Positions 1 to 12,600 of a DNA stretch of 64,000 nt are shown here, one piece after another. Position numbers and translations under genes: made by a program. The first letter of the stretch is position 1. The number at the start of each line of letters is the position of its first letter. The notes under the pieces are model-generated. The model made no database searches. It had not been told where the DNA came from and saw nothing but the letters and a program-made list of their open reading frames with translations. Source of the stretch: Paramarasmius palmivorus (taxonomy: Eukaryota > Basidiomycota > Agaricomycetes > Agaricales > Marasmiaceae); NCBI GenBank assembly GCA_037176845.1, contig JAYKXP010000005.1:558001-622000 (forward strand). The letters run 5' to 3'.

Positions 1-14
1 CACCCACATTTACT

Positions 15-2463
15 ATGAATTCTGTACAGTTCAAACTAAAGGCCAGCGATGGCCTCACTCGACTCGCTCTCTTCCATTCTAAACCAACCTGGCTCGCTTT
101 AGCGGACAAGATTCATTCTCTATTCGACATTCCCCTCGACAAAGTAGCCGTCTCGTATATTGATGCCGAGGAAGACGAAGTTACCCTCAGTACTCATGAG
201 GAGCTTGAAGACTTTTACGAGGCTTCGTTTCAACCCGGCCAGGTGATCAAATTCAACGTCTACGATCTTAGCTCTGCAAGGAGCATAAAGGACAAGTCAC
301 TTCCTTCGACTCCACGCGGTGGTAGTTCAACCAATCCCAGGAACACATTCGGAGGGAATCTCAGCGATGGTTTACCTTTCAACATCGACGAGGATTGGCA
401 GCATTTCCCATCTCATCCTCTCGGAGGAATGTACATGGGTGGTCCTAGGGAGGATGCATCTTTGCATGCCTTTGTGGAAGTGTTGGATAGTGATGTCACA
501 GCCTCTGTTCACGACGACGGCAAGTCCTCCAGTTCCAGCTCGTCGTCACTCACTACACAGCCTACACCTCGTCTCGACAAAGGGAAGGGGAAAGCACTGG
601 AAGATGATGTGTCGTCTGTAGCTTCCCTTATCGAGGAAGATGAACCAGAGCGAAAGCCTGATATCCATGTGCTCGGACGACGGGCTAGTAGTGGTATCTT
701 TGAGACGGCTGTGGCTTCCAACAGATCTTCCCGTCGCAGCTCCATCGTCGCAACTCCCATTGGCAATGAGAGTACCCCCAAACAATCCGTCAAAGAGCTT
801 CGTCGCTCTTCCATTGTTCGCAGTGCCAGCATCAGGTCCATTGCTCCCAGTACAATTCCCGTCCCTTCTTCTACCCATGAAGAAGATCCTCCTCTCCCAG
901 AACTTGATGCTCAGTCTCTCGAACATGAACGCGCCAATCCTTCTCTTTCCAACGACATAGCCAATTTACTTTCCACGCTGGCTGGTGTCATTTCCAACCA
1001 CCCTGAACTATCCGAAGGTCTGAAGAACATCCTGAGGAATGCCTCTGCTGGTAATTACTGGGCTGTTCAACGGGACGCCATCGGCAGTGTGGCTCAGAAT
1101 GCAGCAGAGAGCATCAGGCAGGCAGATCAAGAAGCTGGCCGCAGAGTCGCAGAAGCACTCGGTGGTCTTTTTCGCGCTATTTCCCAGGTAGTAGGGGTAG
1201 CTCCAGAAACAGCTCCGGCTGAAGCGGCTACCCAGAACACCACTAACGCCTCCAATAATCCTGCGAATAACACTACTCGCGGACCTGATGTCACCGTCAA
1301 TGACTCGTTTGGACCTGATGCATCCTGGGGTGGACCTTGGATGCCCACTTGGCCAAGTCGATGGGGTGGTGTTGGTCCTCTCCCCCCTCATCAGATGTTT
1401 GGCCGACGATCCAGTGACTTCTCTTCATATAGGGGGTCGTTCTTCCATAACCGTCCGCTATACGGTCATTATGGTCCTCCTCCTCCACCAGGACCCCCAC
1501 CAGGTAGCCAGTATCCACCACCTCCGCCACCACCGCCGCCACCTGGACCACCTGGAGTACCACCACATATTCCAGGTGTCCCGCCGCCTCCGCCTCCGCC
1601 ACCACCACTATTCCGAGGGCCGCACCGACCGCCGATGCCCGGAGGCGCCTCCTTCGGTCCTAATCCATATAGAGACAGCATGACCAGTCACAGACGTGAA
1701 AAGAATTCACAAGATCTGAGGGCTCAAGTCGAGGCAGCCAAGCTACTGTACAAGGCCGAGAAGGAGCGGTACAGGCAGGATCGGGAAGAGCGTAAGAGAG
1801 AAAGAAACAGGAAGATGATTGAGATGATTCAAGATATGTAAGTACGCAGGTATTTAGACCTTGCTTTTACCGACTTTTACTCTAGGTCGATGGAACAACG
1901 CAACGATATTCCAACAGCTCCACCAGGTCCAGACCCAAACTTTTCTTCGATTCCTAATGTCAATGCAAATATTCCTCCTCCGCCAGCCACTAATCCGCCG
2001 CCCCCTCCAAAAGTCCCGATGACTCCACCCAATCCGGCAGCGATCATCAGCAAAGGTGGTGACCACTTTCCCTCGTTTGAATTAGCCAAGGTCCAGCGCT
2101 CCACCTCCCAGCGTGAAGGACTCTCGAGGTCTGGTAGCCGCCGCGTCTCTGAGAACACGGATCCTGCATCTCGATCTGTGAGGAGAATCTTGAGGAAGTT
2201 GGCTGATGTGAGTGACTCTAGTGCTTACTTCATCTTGTGAAGGTTATACTTACCCAAAATTACAGATGGGCTTTACGGAGAGAGCAAACCCAGATCTTGC
2301 TTCCCGAGTGCGTGCCCTGCTTCCTGCTGAAGGGGTACCAACTCTCGACAAGGAAGAGGATATTGCTACGACCCTGGTTAATGAGCTAGTGACGACGAGC
2401 AAGTCGCCCGTCGCTTCTGGATCCAAACCCAAGGGTGATGTTATCCCTGGTGGTTGGGACTGA
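15..2463 (+). CDS. PB1-domain protein with proline-rich C-terminal half
   Basis: Three phase-checked exons, 15-1837, 1886-2207 and 2266-2463, give 780 aa. Residues 1-85 form a PB1 domain: a basic strand near VQFKLK and an acidic OPCA-like stretch around DAEEDEV and EELEDF. PB1 domains pair head to tail with other PB1 domains in signalling and autophagy scaffolds. The middle is Ser-rich and low in complexity. Residues about 485-540 hold long proline runs, followed by a charged helix rich in E, K and R near residues 565-608. No ZZ finger or UBA domain was recognised, so an NBR1 or p62 orthologue cannot be claimed. The start lies 14 bp from the window edge but fits the usual N-terminal PB1 position. 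The partner is unknown. Confidence 0.85.
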
Positions 2464-4318
2464 GGCGGCGAAGATGGGGAAGGGTAGTATTGTTATGCTT
2501 GTATAGTAATCCCGAGTGTTTGCTTTGCGTATGTACAAGGTAGGTAGTATCTTTACCTTTTTTATGTTTTAGTCTATCCTTGTAGTAGTGTCGTCTTGGT
2601 TATTCATCAGGGTAGTTGATTCGGGTAGTTGTATATGTTGTACTTAGCTCCGTTTGTGAACTGGAATCGAAATACCTACATGTACCTTTCTGCTGCTCGA
2701 CGTATGAGTCTTGTGGGTCATTTCTTGGCCGTTCCGATATCGGTAAAGGACGTCTTTGAGAAGTATGGCATATGATATATTGGGGTATGCGGCGGAATAC
2801 AGGTGCGAGAAGAGTATTGTTTCGTGATAGAGAACAATATGTGGGAGCAGTTGAGACCCTGAGACCATCAGAAAGGTTAGTGCAAACAAACTACCGCTGG
2901 GACCGTGAGCAAAGGGGCTAGTATGTGCATAAATCCTTGTGTCGATGTATGACTGAGCAAAGGGCACATGAGCCGAGTAGTCTCCAAAATAGCGATAAAT
3001 TGCAGCATTGAGAACACATTACGTGCTTCGTTTTGAATTCAGAAATCGACAAAGGATTCTGACCGATAGCTTGTCGAATTCATGAAACTCTCAAGACACC
3101 GTAATTAAACCCCTAAAATGTGATATGGTGTGAAAGAATCAAGTAGAACGCCTACACGTGTGGTGTGAGCCTCAAGGCTCCGAGAGCAATGTGCAACGTG
3201 TTGGTGGAAAAACCCGAAAGTTGCACAGTTCGCCTGCGCCGCCATCGCGGATAAATCTGTCATTGTGTGCGTATGGGGATGTTTGATAGACGTCTGGAGA
3301 TTTTGGGGTGACTGACGGATTTAGGACTCGGAAGAGCGATAGAAGGCGCTGGAGAAGTAAACGAACCTATGGAGAAATTTGGATTTTATAGATGCTGGGA
3401 CCTCGCGGGGAGAGCAGCGGTGAGCCAGGCGAGGCTTAGGTGAGATACGGGACTCAATGTACCTGTGAAAAAAAAAGCTTCCGCGGGACTGACCCAAACA
3501 GGACCCAAAAGCTATGATACCAAATAAAGCGACGTGATTTCCTTCCTTTGTCCTCTACCGGCGTCACTCTAGGTTCTTGAGCTGAGCGTCGCAACAGATA
3601 TCCGGGGTCGCAATAAGCTCGGAATTGGCCGCATTGGCACTGGGGAGCGACTGTGCCTCTGGAGGTAGTCGGACCGAGTTGCAGGAAACGACCAGGGCGA
3701 CGAAAAGATGCATCATAGGCATTTTTTACTCGAACGGGTTGCGAATCGCCTCATTTAACAGTCACGTCCTAGCGGGGAATTTGGATGCCATGGTGTCCTG
3801 CCTATCTTGAAAAGGTTCAAAGGAGACTACTGCTCTCTATATTCTGCGAAAAAAGCCTTACCCTTCACCGACTTTACCCGACTTTTTCTCTCTTCACCAT
3901 CACCCTTTTCGACTTGTCATCGACGACCTTGCCGTGACCATAGGTTGTCGAAAACACGCTGGCCAACACATAAATCATATCAAGGAAGAAGATAACAATA
4001 CAAGAGGCGCTTAGGACCCATTTTTAGCTGTGACGCCCACAGGACCAAACAACCGCTTTGACCAGAGCCTTGTGGTCGCTGGACGCCCTCTTTTTTGGGT
4101 TATTTGTGCCCAGGCCGTCCCTTCTGTTTTTCCTTGTAATTTTCACCCATCGCCCTCCACATATTTAATCGATTTCGACTCCCTACCACCACCCATCTCT
4201 ACCCAATCCCTCACTCGACTCTTCCTACTCTATCACAAGAAATCTACAGCCCTTGGTATCCCAAGAGGTGCGCAATGCCTTTGCATGGCTTCTCTTTGTC
4301 TCTAATACAGTTTTTCAG
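2464..4318. other. Intergenic region without a supported gene
   Basis: About 1.85 kb between the PB1 gene and the next plus-strand gene. Short open frames exist, but none has a recognisable domain, a splice pattern or a natural continuation. The last 400 bp is pyrimidine-rich (for example 3880-3920 and 4140-4230), as is common in promoters and 5' leaders of fungal genes, so it is most likely the promoter and leader of the F-box gene. Confidence 0.5.
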
Positions 4319-6178
4319 ATGGCCCAAAACACTAGAGGAACTCATCGTGGACGTGTAATACCTCGCGGGCACGCGCCAGCAACTGGCCGTGGCCGTGGTG
4401 CACCATTACAACTACCTTCCCCATCCCCCCAACCCCAGTCATCTAACCACTCGACCCGTTACCTTCCCTTGTCCCCTGGAAATGCATGGCAGCATCGTAT
4501 TCAGCAAGCCTACCTAGATGACCAGCGGATGAAGAATGTTATCAATGCCGTCTTGGGTAATTGGGTACCTCATTCATTATCGACCGAAGAAATCGCCGCC
4601 ATACGCCAGGAATGCGACACCATTGATAGACAGCTTCGTCGATTGGTTAGTCTTCGAGGTCAACCTAATGTCGATTCAAACAAGCTCGAGGCTGGAATAT
4701 GGGCCAAACGATACGAGTACAGGGTCAAATACTTTCGGCTATTCCGAATAAACGACCTTCCCAACGAAATCCTATCCAACATTCTGCGTTTCGTCGTTTG
4801 GTCTGCACCCAATCCTTCCCTAGGCATCCAATGGCGTCTGTACATCACCTGGGTCTGCAAACATTGGCGTGAAGCTGCTCTCTCCGACCCTACGATATGG
4901 AACGCAGTTTGGTTCCGAGATCCACCTCCCTTTGCCCGTTCATTAGCCTGGGTAGAGAGAGCTGGGTCGTCGTTCTTGGATTTGAGAATTAACGACTTTG
5001 AGAAACGAAGGTATACCGCCCTCGAGCTACGCCCATTACTTCAACAGCTTACACCCAAGCTGTCGAATCTCCGGATGCTCATACTGCTGTTTGAGGAGTG
5101 GGAGCCCATTTTGGAGATTCTACAGTGGCTAGAGAGAGTGGGGAAGAGCGGAGTGAAGTTCAATCTCGAGCGTTTCGAGCTTCATAGAACAGGTTCGCCA
5201 TATGTATGGCCCGGACTACAGTTTCATCCAAATGGCTATGGAGACGGCACCTTCGCCCTATTTGGTGGTCAAGCCGTGCGTACCCTGTCATATGTGACCA
5301 TGAACGGTGTACATCTCGACTGGGACCACTCGGTATTGGAGAACCTCAGCACTCTCGACATTCGCCGTATGCCAGTAAAACTTTGTCCCGCACTTCCACG
5401 TTTTCGCGAGCTCCTTTCCCAAAGCCCGCGGCTTACCAAACTCTCGCTTGATGGTGCCGGTCCTAATTCAGAACCGCAGCCGAAACATGATTTACCACCC
5501 GTCGAACTAGTTCACCTCAAAACACTCGTTATCGCCAACTTTACTGTGGCGTACATTCACTCCATCATGTCCCATTTCATCGCCCCAAACCTGAAGGACC
5601 TTACCTTCATGAACTTCTTCCAAGGAGATTATACTCCCTTATATGAATTCGTCACTGGTCGCTTCCCCACCGTCAGATTATTGACGCTGTATACTATTGA
5701 GGTGCCCGACATCGCTGTCGATTCCATGGTCCGCTGGCTTCATTCAATGCCTCGTCTTACCTACCTCCGAGCTGCCGCCATCAACCCTGATGTCTTTGCC
5801 ACCTTCCTATACGAACCCAAACACCTCATTCGACACCCAAAGCTCGATGACGACGAGCTTTCTGAACGCTTGGGCGTTCGTTACGATCCACCGGGTGCAC
5901 GCGCTCGGGCTTTGGAATCGGGTGACGAGCCTGAGATTGTTTGTCCAGATCTCGCGTACATTGAATGCCAGAAACTGGATCAGTCTTTGTTGGCAGATTT
6001 CGGGAAGGCGCGAAAAATGTTGGGGAAACCGATCAAAAAGATTTACATCGCGCAGGAGATGGCTCAGCATCTCAGTAAGGAGATTTATGAAGAATGCGTG
6101 GGTGCATTTGGCGAAATGCATGTCATCGACATTGGCGCAAAAACGCCAGAAGAAGAGCAGCTGCTTCGCAACAATTAG
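4319..6178 (+). CDS. F-box protein with leucine-rich C-terminal part
   Basis: A single exon encodes 619 aa from the ATG at 4319; the open frame extends upstream only through a TTG at 4253. An F-box-like segment lies near residues 145-195, starting NDLPNEILSNIL and followed by VCKHWREAALSDPTIW, the usual agaricomycete F-box signature that binds Skp1 in SCF ubiquitin ligases. The remaining 400 residues carry irregular leucine-rich repeats of the substrate-recognition type. A Gly/Arg-rich tract (RGTHRGRVIPRG and similar) sits at the N-terminus. The substrate is unknown. Such F-box families are greatly expanded in mushroom fungi. Confidence 0.85.
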   Translation: MAQNTRGTHRGRVIPRGHAPATGRGRGAPLQLPSPSPQPQSSNHSTRYLPLSPGNAWQHRIQQAYLDDQRMKNVINAVLGNWVPHSLSTEEIAAIRQECDTIDRQLRRLVSLRGQPNVDSNKLEAGIWAKRYEYRVKYFRLFRINDLPNEILSNILRFVVWSAPNPSLGIQWRLYITWVCKHWREAALSDPTIWNAVWFRDPPPFARSLAWVERAGSSFLDLRINDFEKRRYTALELRPLLQQLTPKLSNLRMLILLFEEWEPILEILQWLERVGKSGVKFNLERFELHRTGSPYVWPGLQFHPNGYGDGTFALFGGQAVRTLSYVTMNGVHLDWDHSVLENLSTLDIRRMPVKLCPALPRFRELLSQSPRLTKLSLDGAGPNSEPQPKHDLPPVELVHLKTLVIANFTVAYIHSIMSHFIAPNLKDLTFMNFFQGDYTPLYEFVTGRFPTVRLLTLYTIEVPDIAVDSMVRWLHSMPRLTYLRAAAINPDVFATFLYEPKHLIRHPKLDDDELSERLGVRYDPPGARARALESGDEPEIVCPDLAYIECQKLDQSLLADFGKARKMLGKPIKKIYIAQEMAQHLSKEIYEECVGAFGEMHVIDIGAKTPEEEQLLRNN

Positions 6179-6987
6179 TGGGTTGCTCGAACTTTTCTCT
6201 CTTAATCTTTACCTACATATAGCTTCTCTCTATCTTTTTCTTCTTTTTGATTACCTATGACGTTGTGGGATGCCGGGTTCTTTTGTAGCAGTCAACTAAC
6301 TGTATCAATGGCTTTTCATTAGTACTTATACTCTTTGCATCTCAATTCTCGTATTTCTTAAGCTAATGGCTTGCCTATTCTCCATGTCTTTTATATCTCA
6401 GTCAATTTAAAACTAGGACTACTTACATGCATATGCAATGACAATCGACAGTTACATAGAAACGATTGACCAACATTTCAAATTCCAGCTGCCTACATAT
6501 CACGTGTGACGGACGCGCTTCGAGCGCTCGCTGATTGAGCCGAGGCGCCGAGGTTTCACGTTCAACGTCAACATCAACATCAACATCACTATAGCTTCGG
6601 TCAATGTTAATGAATTCCCGCAGTGACCCGGCCAAGTTCCATCAGAAACAGAGGCGCTGTGAACCACTATGACCTACATCTTGAAGACATGTTGGGACTT
6701 GGAACCGTGGTGCGCTATCCCTTCAATAACTCCCCTTCCCAGTTTTAATTTTGGCATTCTACTACTCAGCCTCTCAAGAATCCTTATAGTCAAGTCGAAA
6801 TCTCCGGCACAGCAAAAGTCTTCATCAAAACGAGGCCCATGCACCCACCGGGCATTGATTAGCATCTGATACAGCTATAGGCTACAGCCCTGGTGACCAT
6901 CTCGGGAAGTCGAATCCAACTCGACTCCAGATATAAAGATAAAGACAGCCTTCTGGTAGCCACTCTCAATTCCTCTCGTATTGTATC
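6179..6987. other. Intergenic region with a short CAACAT repeat
   Basis: About 800 bp between two plus-strand genes. A few tandem triplet-type units (TCAACA/CAACAT) occur around 6563-6588. The last 80 bp before the next ATG contains TATAAAG at about 6934, a plausible core promoter element. Short open frames here look like chance. Confidence 0.45.
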
Positions 6988-8650
6988 ATGGCTTTCCTCC
7001 GTTCGCTCCGAGTGACCTTGTATGGTGCGTCTTAAACTGACCTTCGTTAAATGGCCTATTCATCTTCGAATTATTAGGCTTCATTCTCGCGATTGGGATA
7101 TCTCAAAACGTGATTGCCGCATTTTTGACACCTTATGCATGGAGGTTCAATGAAGAAGTCGGTCATTTTCTTCGTACGTGTGGCTACGTGAGGTCCTGCT
7201 CAAAAATGTGTTGTATGTTGATATCCCTTCTGGCAGCATACTTCTCCTTGCTCGCTACTATCTTTGCGTTTCTCACGTGGATATGGACATCTGTATTGTG
7301 AGCATTCTTCATCTTGGGAGACTGTATAACAAGCTTATGTGGTTTCTAGGCTTTCATATAACAACAAGCCTGGTTCAAATCACAACTTGGCCTTTGCCTT
7401 CCCCCATTTCGTTTCCTTCCTGGTAATGGCGATTGTATGGCTTGGTAAGTAGATTACATTGAACTTCGCAACCGTATTGCAGATCTTCGCTCCCGTGTTG
7501 ATCTGTGTGCTTGACAGCTGTCGCCATAATGCTGTTATCAGAACGAGGATACAGTTGTCGCAACGGAATAGGACCCGAGGGATTGTATCTAGCCTGGTGT
7601 GGGCTAGGAACCGCAACAGGTGTACTGTCGCTTGCGCTATGTTTGCTTTGTGAGTCACCCGTCTCCGGTTTGACGTCTATCAGGAGCTAATAGATAGTCG
7701 GGATAGGTGCTAGTATCGTTTTTCTGATTTATCAGACTGTCCAAAAGTCAGGGAGCTTCCAATGCAAACTATTAGAGCAGGACGGTGATCTGAGCAACTC
7801 GCTACCTTCACCTAAAGTGCAGGTAGGACCGATGCCAATGGCAACGAAGATTCGGACTGCTTTATACTGTGAGACGGATTTCGCCGCCTGGACGAGCAAT
7901 TCCTGACTTCTATCTCAGCTGTTATTCTGGTCTTTGGGCTGGCAGAAAACATTATTACCCCTTTTGCTGCCGTTTTGGGTAAAAGCCTTCCTGATGACCG
8001 TGAAATAGAAACTAGTATGTGCTTTCATCGTACTTTGCCGTACCATTAAGGGTTAATCACTGCGGTCATAGTCACTTTCGAATCACTGGCGTCTGTATTT
8101 TCGTGTCTGACCTGGATTCTTGCGAGCATCCTGTAAACGGTGTCTCCGTTTCGTTCTGTTCCCCGAGTTCACGACCATTTTGCAGCCTATCGTTCAACCG
8201 CCGTCCTTACATAAACCGTACTCTCACAAGAGCATCAACACATTGCTACGTACTCGTTACACTGAGTGCTGTTTGGCTAGGTAGGGAAATTGAATCCTAA
8301 CTTTCAAGAACGTTTGATACTCACGTTTTCTCAAAGCCATCATGATAATGATTCTCTCGCAAACGAAACATAACTGCCCCGTAAACGCTCAGGCTTATGA
8401 CGATTTTCAGTGCCCGATATTCATTCCTACGGCCGTATTGGCGTTTGTACTTGCAGTGCTTCGTATGTCATATCTTCTGTTCTTACTTCCCATGTTGACA
8501 CTGGTATGGACTCGGACAGTGGGCGGAACAGCACTTTTCGTGTATACGCGAACCAAAAAGGGCGGTGGCAAGCTATCTACATGCAATGTCGCAGAATATG
8601 ATGGTGAAATATTCCAAGATGTGGATCTTCAGATTGTTAGACAGCCGTAG
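6988..8650 (+). CDS. Eight-helix membrane protein made of two tandem 4-TM modules
   Basis: Eleven phase-checked exons: 6988-7024, 7078-7173, 7237-7297, 7350-7444, 7518-7649, 7698-7868, 7919-8014, 8072-8132, 8186-8280, 8337-8462 and 8520-8650, giving 366 aa. About eight hydrophobic helices fall into two homologous halves. LYGFILAIGISQNVI in half one matches LYSVILVFGLAENII in half two. SVLLSYNNKP matches SILLSFNRRP, and VWLAVAIMLLS matches VWLAIMIMILS. Three consecutive exons of each half have identical lengths (96, 61 and 95 bp). The loop between the halves and the C-terminus are hydrophilic. No known family was recognised; tetraspanning fungal membrane proteins look similar in outline. Function unknown. 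Confidence 0.8.
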
Positions 8651-8735
8651 CATCTTTGGACTACCCGGTGTACTATACTTGACTAGCGCTGCTTCACAGC
8701 TTTAGCGCTCGTGTTGTTCTTTCTCCTTGACTACC

Positions 8736-9927
8736 ATGATATTTCGACGAGTTTTGATTCGTTTTCTCAAACTTCTGATCTACATTGCTCTCATTTGGAT
8801 TTCCTTTGGCGTATTATATCTAACACTACCCTCACCAGTACCCAACGACGATAATGTCACAGCTTCTCTACAAAAAGGAAAGACCATTGCTCGCGTTTTC
8901 GACGTTTCGACATTCTTCCCGTACACCGACATCACTCCATCTGTAAAGGAAGCTCGGTATAGCGGAAGGAGATCTTTCATCATGGAGTTCAAGTATTTCC
9001 GAGATTCTCAAAGAGGCCACAACGTTCTAGCGTTTGGGGGAGGCCACGATACATTGGCCGAAATCTGGAGCGTTATTGACGGACCTATCACCAACCCATG
9101 GGTACCCTACTATAATCTCACCCTTGAAGACACCGAGAAGCAGAGTCTCTCGAAAAATGAGGCATGGATCTCTGCCCCAATCACGCTTCCCATTCCAGTA
9201 GGAGACACGGACGGTGTCTCTGTGCCATGGATTGCCACTGCAGACGCTACAATGCTCTATTGGTGGGCAAATCATGAATCAGCAAACATGACTTTTCGTG
9301 TCCGTCGTGTCGAAAACGGGGACATGGTGGAGGTCTGGCCTGATTCGTTTGCTTGGTGGGAACATCAGGTTCGTAGCTCCTTCCTTCTGCTAGCTCATGC
9401 CGTTGATCACTCTTTAGGGCGGGGTACTGCACGTTGATAAATATCCAAATACCTTGAAACCTCTCATTTCAATTCGCTTGCACGGGTCAAGCATGCCACC
9501 TTCGTTTAACTTCCCTTCCCTTCCAGACTCCTCGTCGCCATCAATCCTTTATCCCGTCCGTCTGTCGCTCCTTCTCTTCCTTCTCCCTGTAGGTGCAATC
9601 GGACTCCTGCTCTTTATTGCGCTGTCGGGCGTGTTCCATGGCCTCATGCAGCTTGCAGTAGTGTTGCTTAATCTGGTTGCACTCGGAGTAGTATGTGCAG
9701 CCGGATATGGCATATGGTGGTGGATGAGGAACGAACGACCTGCTCTCTCCATGACACTTAACGATGTCAGGGAAGGGGTCGATACTGCATTGGCTAATGC
9801 GCGAGCCAGAGGGGCCGCAGCTCAAGAACAAGCCGGAGACGCAGTGGTTTTTGACGTTGAGGCGCAGCACGAGGCACCCATAGACCCCAAGGCTGAGGTC
9901 AATTCCACGCTCGTCAAGGAGTCTTAA
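8736..9927 (+). CDS. Uncharacterised membrane-anchored protein
   Basis: Two exons, 8736-9368 and 9418-9927, phase 0, give 380 aa; the donor (GTTCGT) is weak. An N-terminal signal anchor (LIYIALIWISFGVLYLTL) is followed by a domain of about 180 residues with N-glycosylation sequons (NVT, NLT, NMT), so this part is probably lumenal or extracellular. Residues about 245-315 contain two further hydrophobic helices. An acidic tail of about 65 residues ends the protein. The ATG at 8736 is used because the upstream frame has only a TTG. It follows the eight-helix gene by 85 bp on the same strand. No family recognised. Confidence 0.75.
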
Positions 9928-10039
9928 CCAGTTTTTCATGTTGCGACGGGGACTTTGTAGATACGGACATTATATTTAGCAGCCTACAGTTTTTTTCGGT
10001 CGTATGTAGAGCGATATGCATGATCCATGAAGGCACTCT

Positions 10040-12326
10040 TTACACATTCTCGAACCAGACTTCTGCTCTTTGTTGAGCATTGTCTCCTCCGGGTCCCTCG
10101 ACCCCGGGTCCAGCACCCCAGATGCCGCCCGTCACACCAAACCCAACATTTCCATCATCATCGACAGCGAATTCTGCAGTGATAATACCATCAACAGCGG
10201 TGGGCTTTACAGTCCAACATGGATCTGAATCGTCGTCTGTGGGCTGTATATCTTTGCGTGAGTTTGTTGTCCATTGATCGAACACGTAGAAAACAGATGC
10301 ACCTGGCTCTCGAACGTTGTCAAGTTGAAGAGTGCACCATCAAAATGTTCCAACTTGACGTGTGAAGACCAGAATCTCTCCCATTGTGCAACGAGGGTAG
10401 GCACAGTGTCGTTGAGGGCTCCAGGTAGAACAGTTGGCAGTTCCTTGAGTAACTTTCGACATGATGCCGACTGTTTCGCGTCGCTATTGGCGAAGCAGAG
10501 CGAAATATCCCCATATCCCAAATTCCTATAAACACCAGCAAGCTGCTCAAACGGTAACACAGGCGAAGAAGGATTCGTTGGTCGGGGCTTCATCTCCGAG
10601 AGACGTTTCGCATGGGATTCTTGGACCTCTTTCTTCAAGCTGTTACCTGCTTATTAGCAAGCTACACAGAACAAAGCCGAGAGAGCATGTACATACCGTG
10701 AGTCCCAATCAATTGGCTCTAAACCAAGCACGCTATCGATGATACGCCATTTGATGACTTCTATGAGCTGGGTCCCATAGTTCTCGTCGTTTGAAAACAC
10801 AGCGACCCCAACTCTGGAATCGGGGGAACGGATGATTTGCGTTCGGTAGCCTGACATGGCGAACATTAGAGATAAGTGGTTAATAACAAGATGTCGAGTC
10901 ATACCATTAGTAGAACCCCCATGCTCAATAAAGTCTACCACGAGAATACAGTCAATATCCAAACTGACAAGGTGAGCTTGGGAACGTACTATGTCCCCGG
11001 TATGCTCTCCTCATCTGGCCACCACCGTAGATTGTGTCTGAGATCTCTGGGTACTTTCTACTCTCGTTAGCGATGCAAGAAGGGCCAGAAAAGTAAGACT
11101 GACGGTTCAGTAGGCATCACAGTAATTCCTGACGCTACTTTCCGGATGACTTCTTTCGGGATGATTTGTTCGTGAGTTTCGGGGTGCTGACCTTCCAGAA
11201 GTAGGACTTGAAGCCACCTAGCCTAGGATTATTTGCATAAATAGAGGGTCAAATAAGCCAATAGGTTTTTACCGCGTCTTTCCCACTCATGATGACTCCT
11301 CCAGGCCCAGCTTCGACTGAGAAATATGAACTTGAGCCCTAAAAGAGACGCATGCGTAGGACCTACAATTCCCGTCTTCACTCTGGTCAAGGAACCAACC
11401 AGGAAACCTCATCACTCGCGTCTTGCCCTTTCCAAAAATGTCTTTTTCCGCGTCGATACCTTCTCGTGCAACAGGATCCGCGAGGTGACCGCTTCTGTTC
11501 GCAACCAAGGGAGAGTAGGTAGTCGAGTTCAATCCGAGGGGATCAATGATGCGTTCTTTCACGTATCTGGCAAATGGCGGATTGCCTGGAAGAATTGCGG
11601 TTGGAAGGTACGCAAGAAGCATGTACATGTCGTTGTTATACTGCCACGTAGAGCGGAAGCTTGCTGATGGTTTGAGGTAGCGAAGTCGTTGAAGCTGTTG
11701 CAGAGAGGTCACCGAGCATCCCTAAAGGGATGGAATGGCAACTCACTATTGAATCAGTGGTATCCGTCCGAGTGTACATTAGATCATGTCGAGGGAGGCC
11801 TATGCGATGGCTCATCGCGTCGGTAATGGTGGTTTCTGAGGATGCGATCGAATCTGCAAGCTTCCATATATCTTCAGGAAGGACATCGCTGAGCTTAGTG
11901 TCCCAGGAAATTCGAGGCGACAGGTCCTCATCGGAAATGAGCAGACCAATGGCAACGGTCGCAAAAAGCTGGAATAAAAGAGAATTAGTTCGAATATCTC
12001 AAGTTCAGCTCCAACAAACACACCTTTGAGTTAGATGCGATGCAGAATAGGGAATTTCCGTCCATCTTCTTCTCTTCTGCAACCTTTTCTATACCGTACC
12101 CTTTGGTTTCGACGTGCCATGAATGTTCCTCAGTTTGCTTGACGACCGCAACACTAACACCACCGGGAGAGTTCCATGAGGACAGAACTGTTTCAATGAA
12201 GAGGTCTATCTTGGGTGTCAAGATCGCTTTGCTGTTGGAATACTGAAACGGCTGTTGCACTTTTTGTGCTAGAATCGAGGCTTGCAGTAATAGAACGACA
12301 AGTAACGTCAAGGGAATGTCTCCCAT
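10040..12326 (-). CDS. Beta-lactamase-fold serine hydrolase (PF00144 type), secreted or ER-targeted
   Basis: A multi-exon minus-strand gene starting at the ATG of MGDIPLTLLVVLLLQ, a clear signal peptide. The class C beta-lactamase/esterase landmarks are present: the SxxK nucleophile motif as SNSK at the end of exon 1, the family segment SHRIGLPRHD near 11800, the YxN motif as YNN near 11635, and a Gly-rich GPGGVIMSGKDA segment near 11290. The last about 170 residues (10040-10640) form the extra C-terminal domain seen in fungal members. Activity is probably hydrolysis of esters or amides; the true substrate is unknown. Inner exon borders were not all fixed. Confidence 0.8.
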
Positions 12327-12600
12327 GGTATTGGCGGGTGAAAACAAGTTAGAGGCGGAGTCATAACGGGTGGGAGAGAATTGGATCGCTGAATGCCTTT
12401 CGCCGGAGTGACGACAGTGATTGTTTTTGAGAAGGTACGTAGAGCCCAAGCGCCTAAACAATCTCAATCAATGCCCCTCAGATGCTCTTCATTGTCGCGA
12501 TTGGTGCGTCATTGCTGTCCAAAAGTACAGAAAACTACATGTTCATGGTCATGCATTCATAGAGTGCCACTGCCACACAAGTGGTAACGACTGAATACAG

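Noticed and set aside
2644..2967. A 107-codon minus-strand frame downstream of the PB1 gene
   Set aside because: No domain, unremarkable composition, and it overlaps the likely 3' UTR of the PB1 gene.
4253..4318. Upstream start for the F-box protein
   Set aside because: The frame begins at a TTG; fungal nuclear genes rarely start there and a good ATG follows at 4319.
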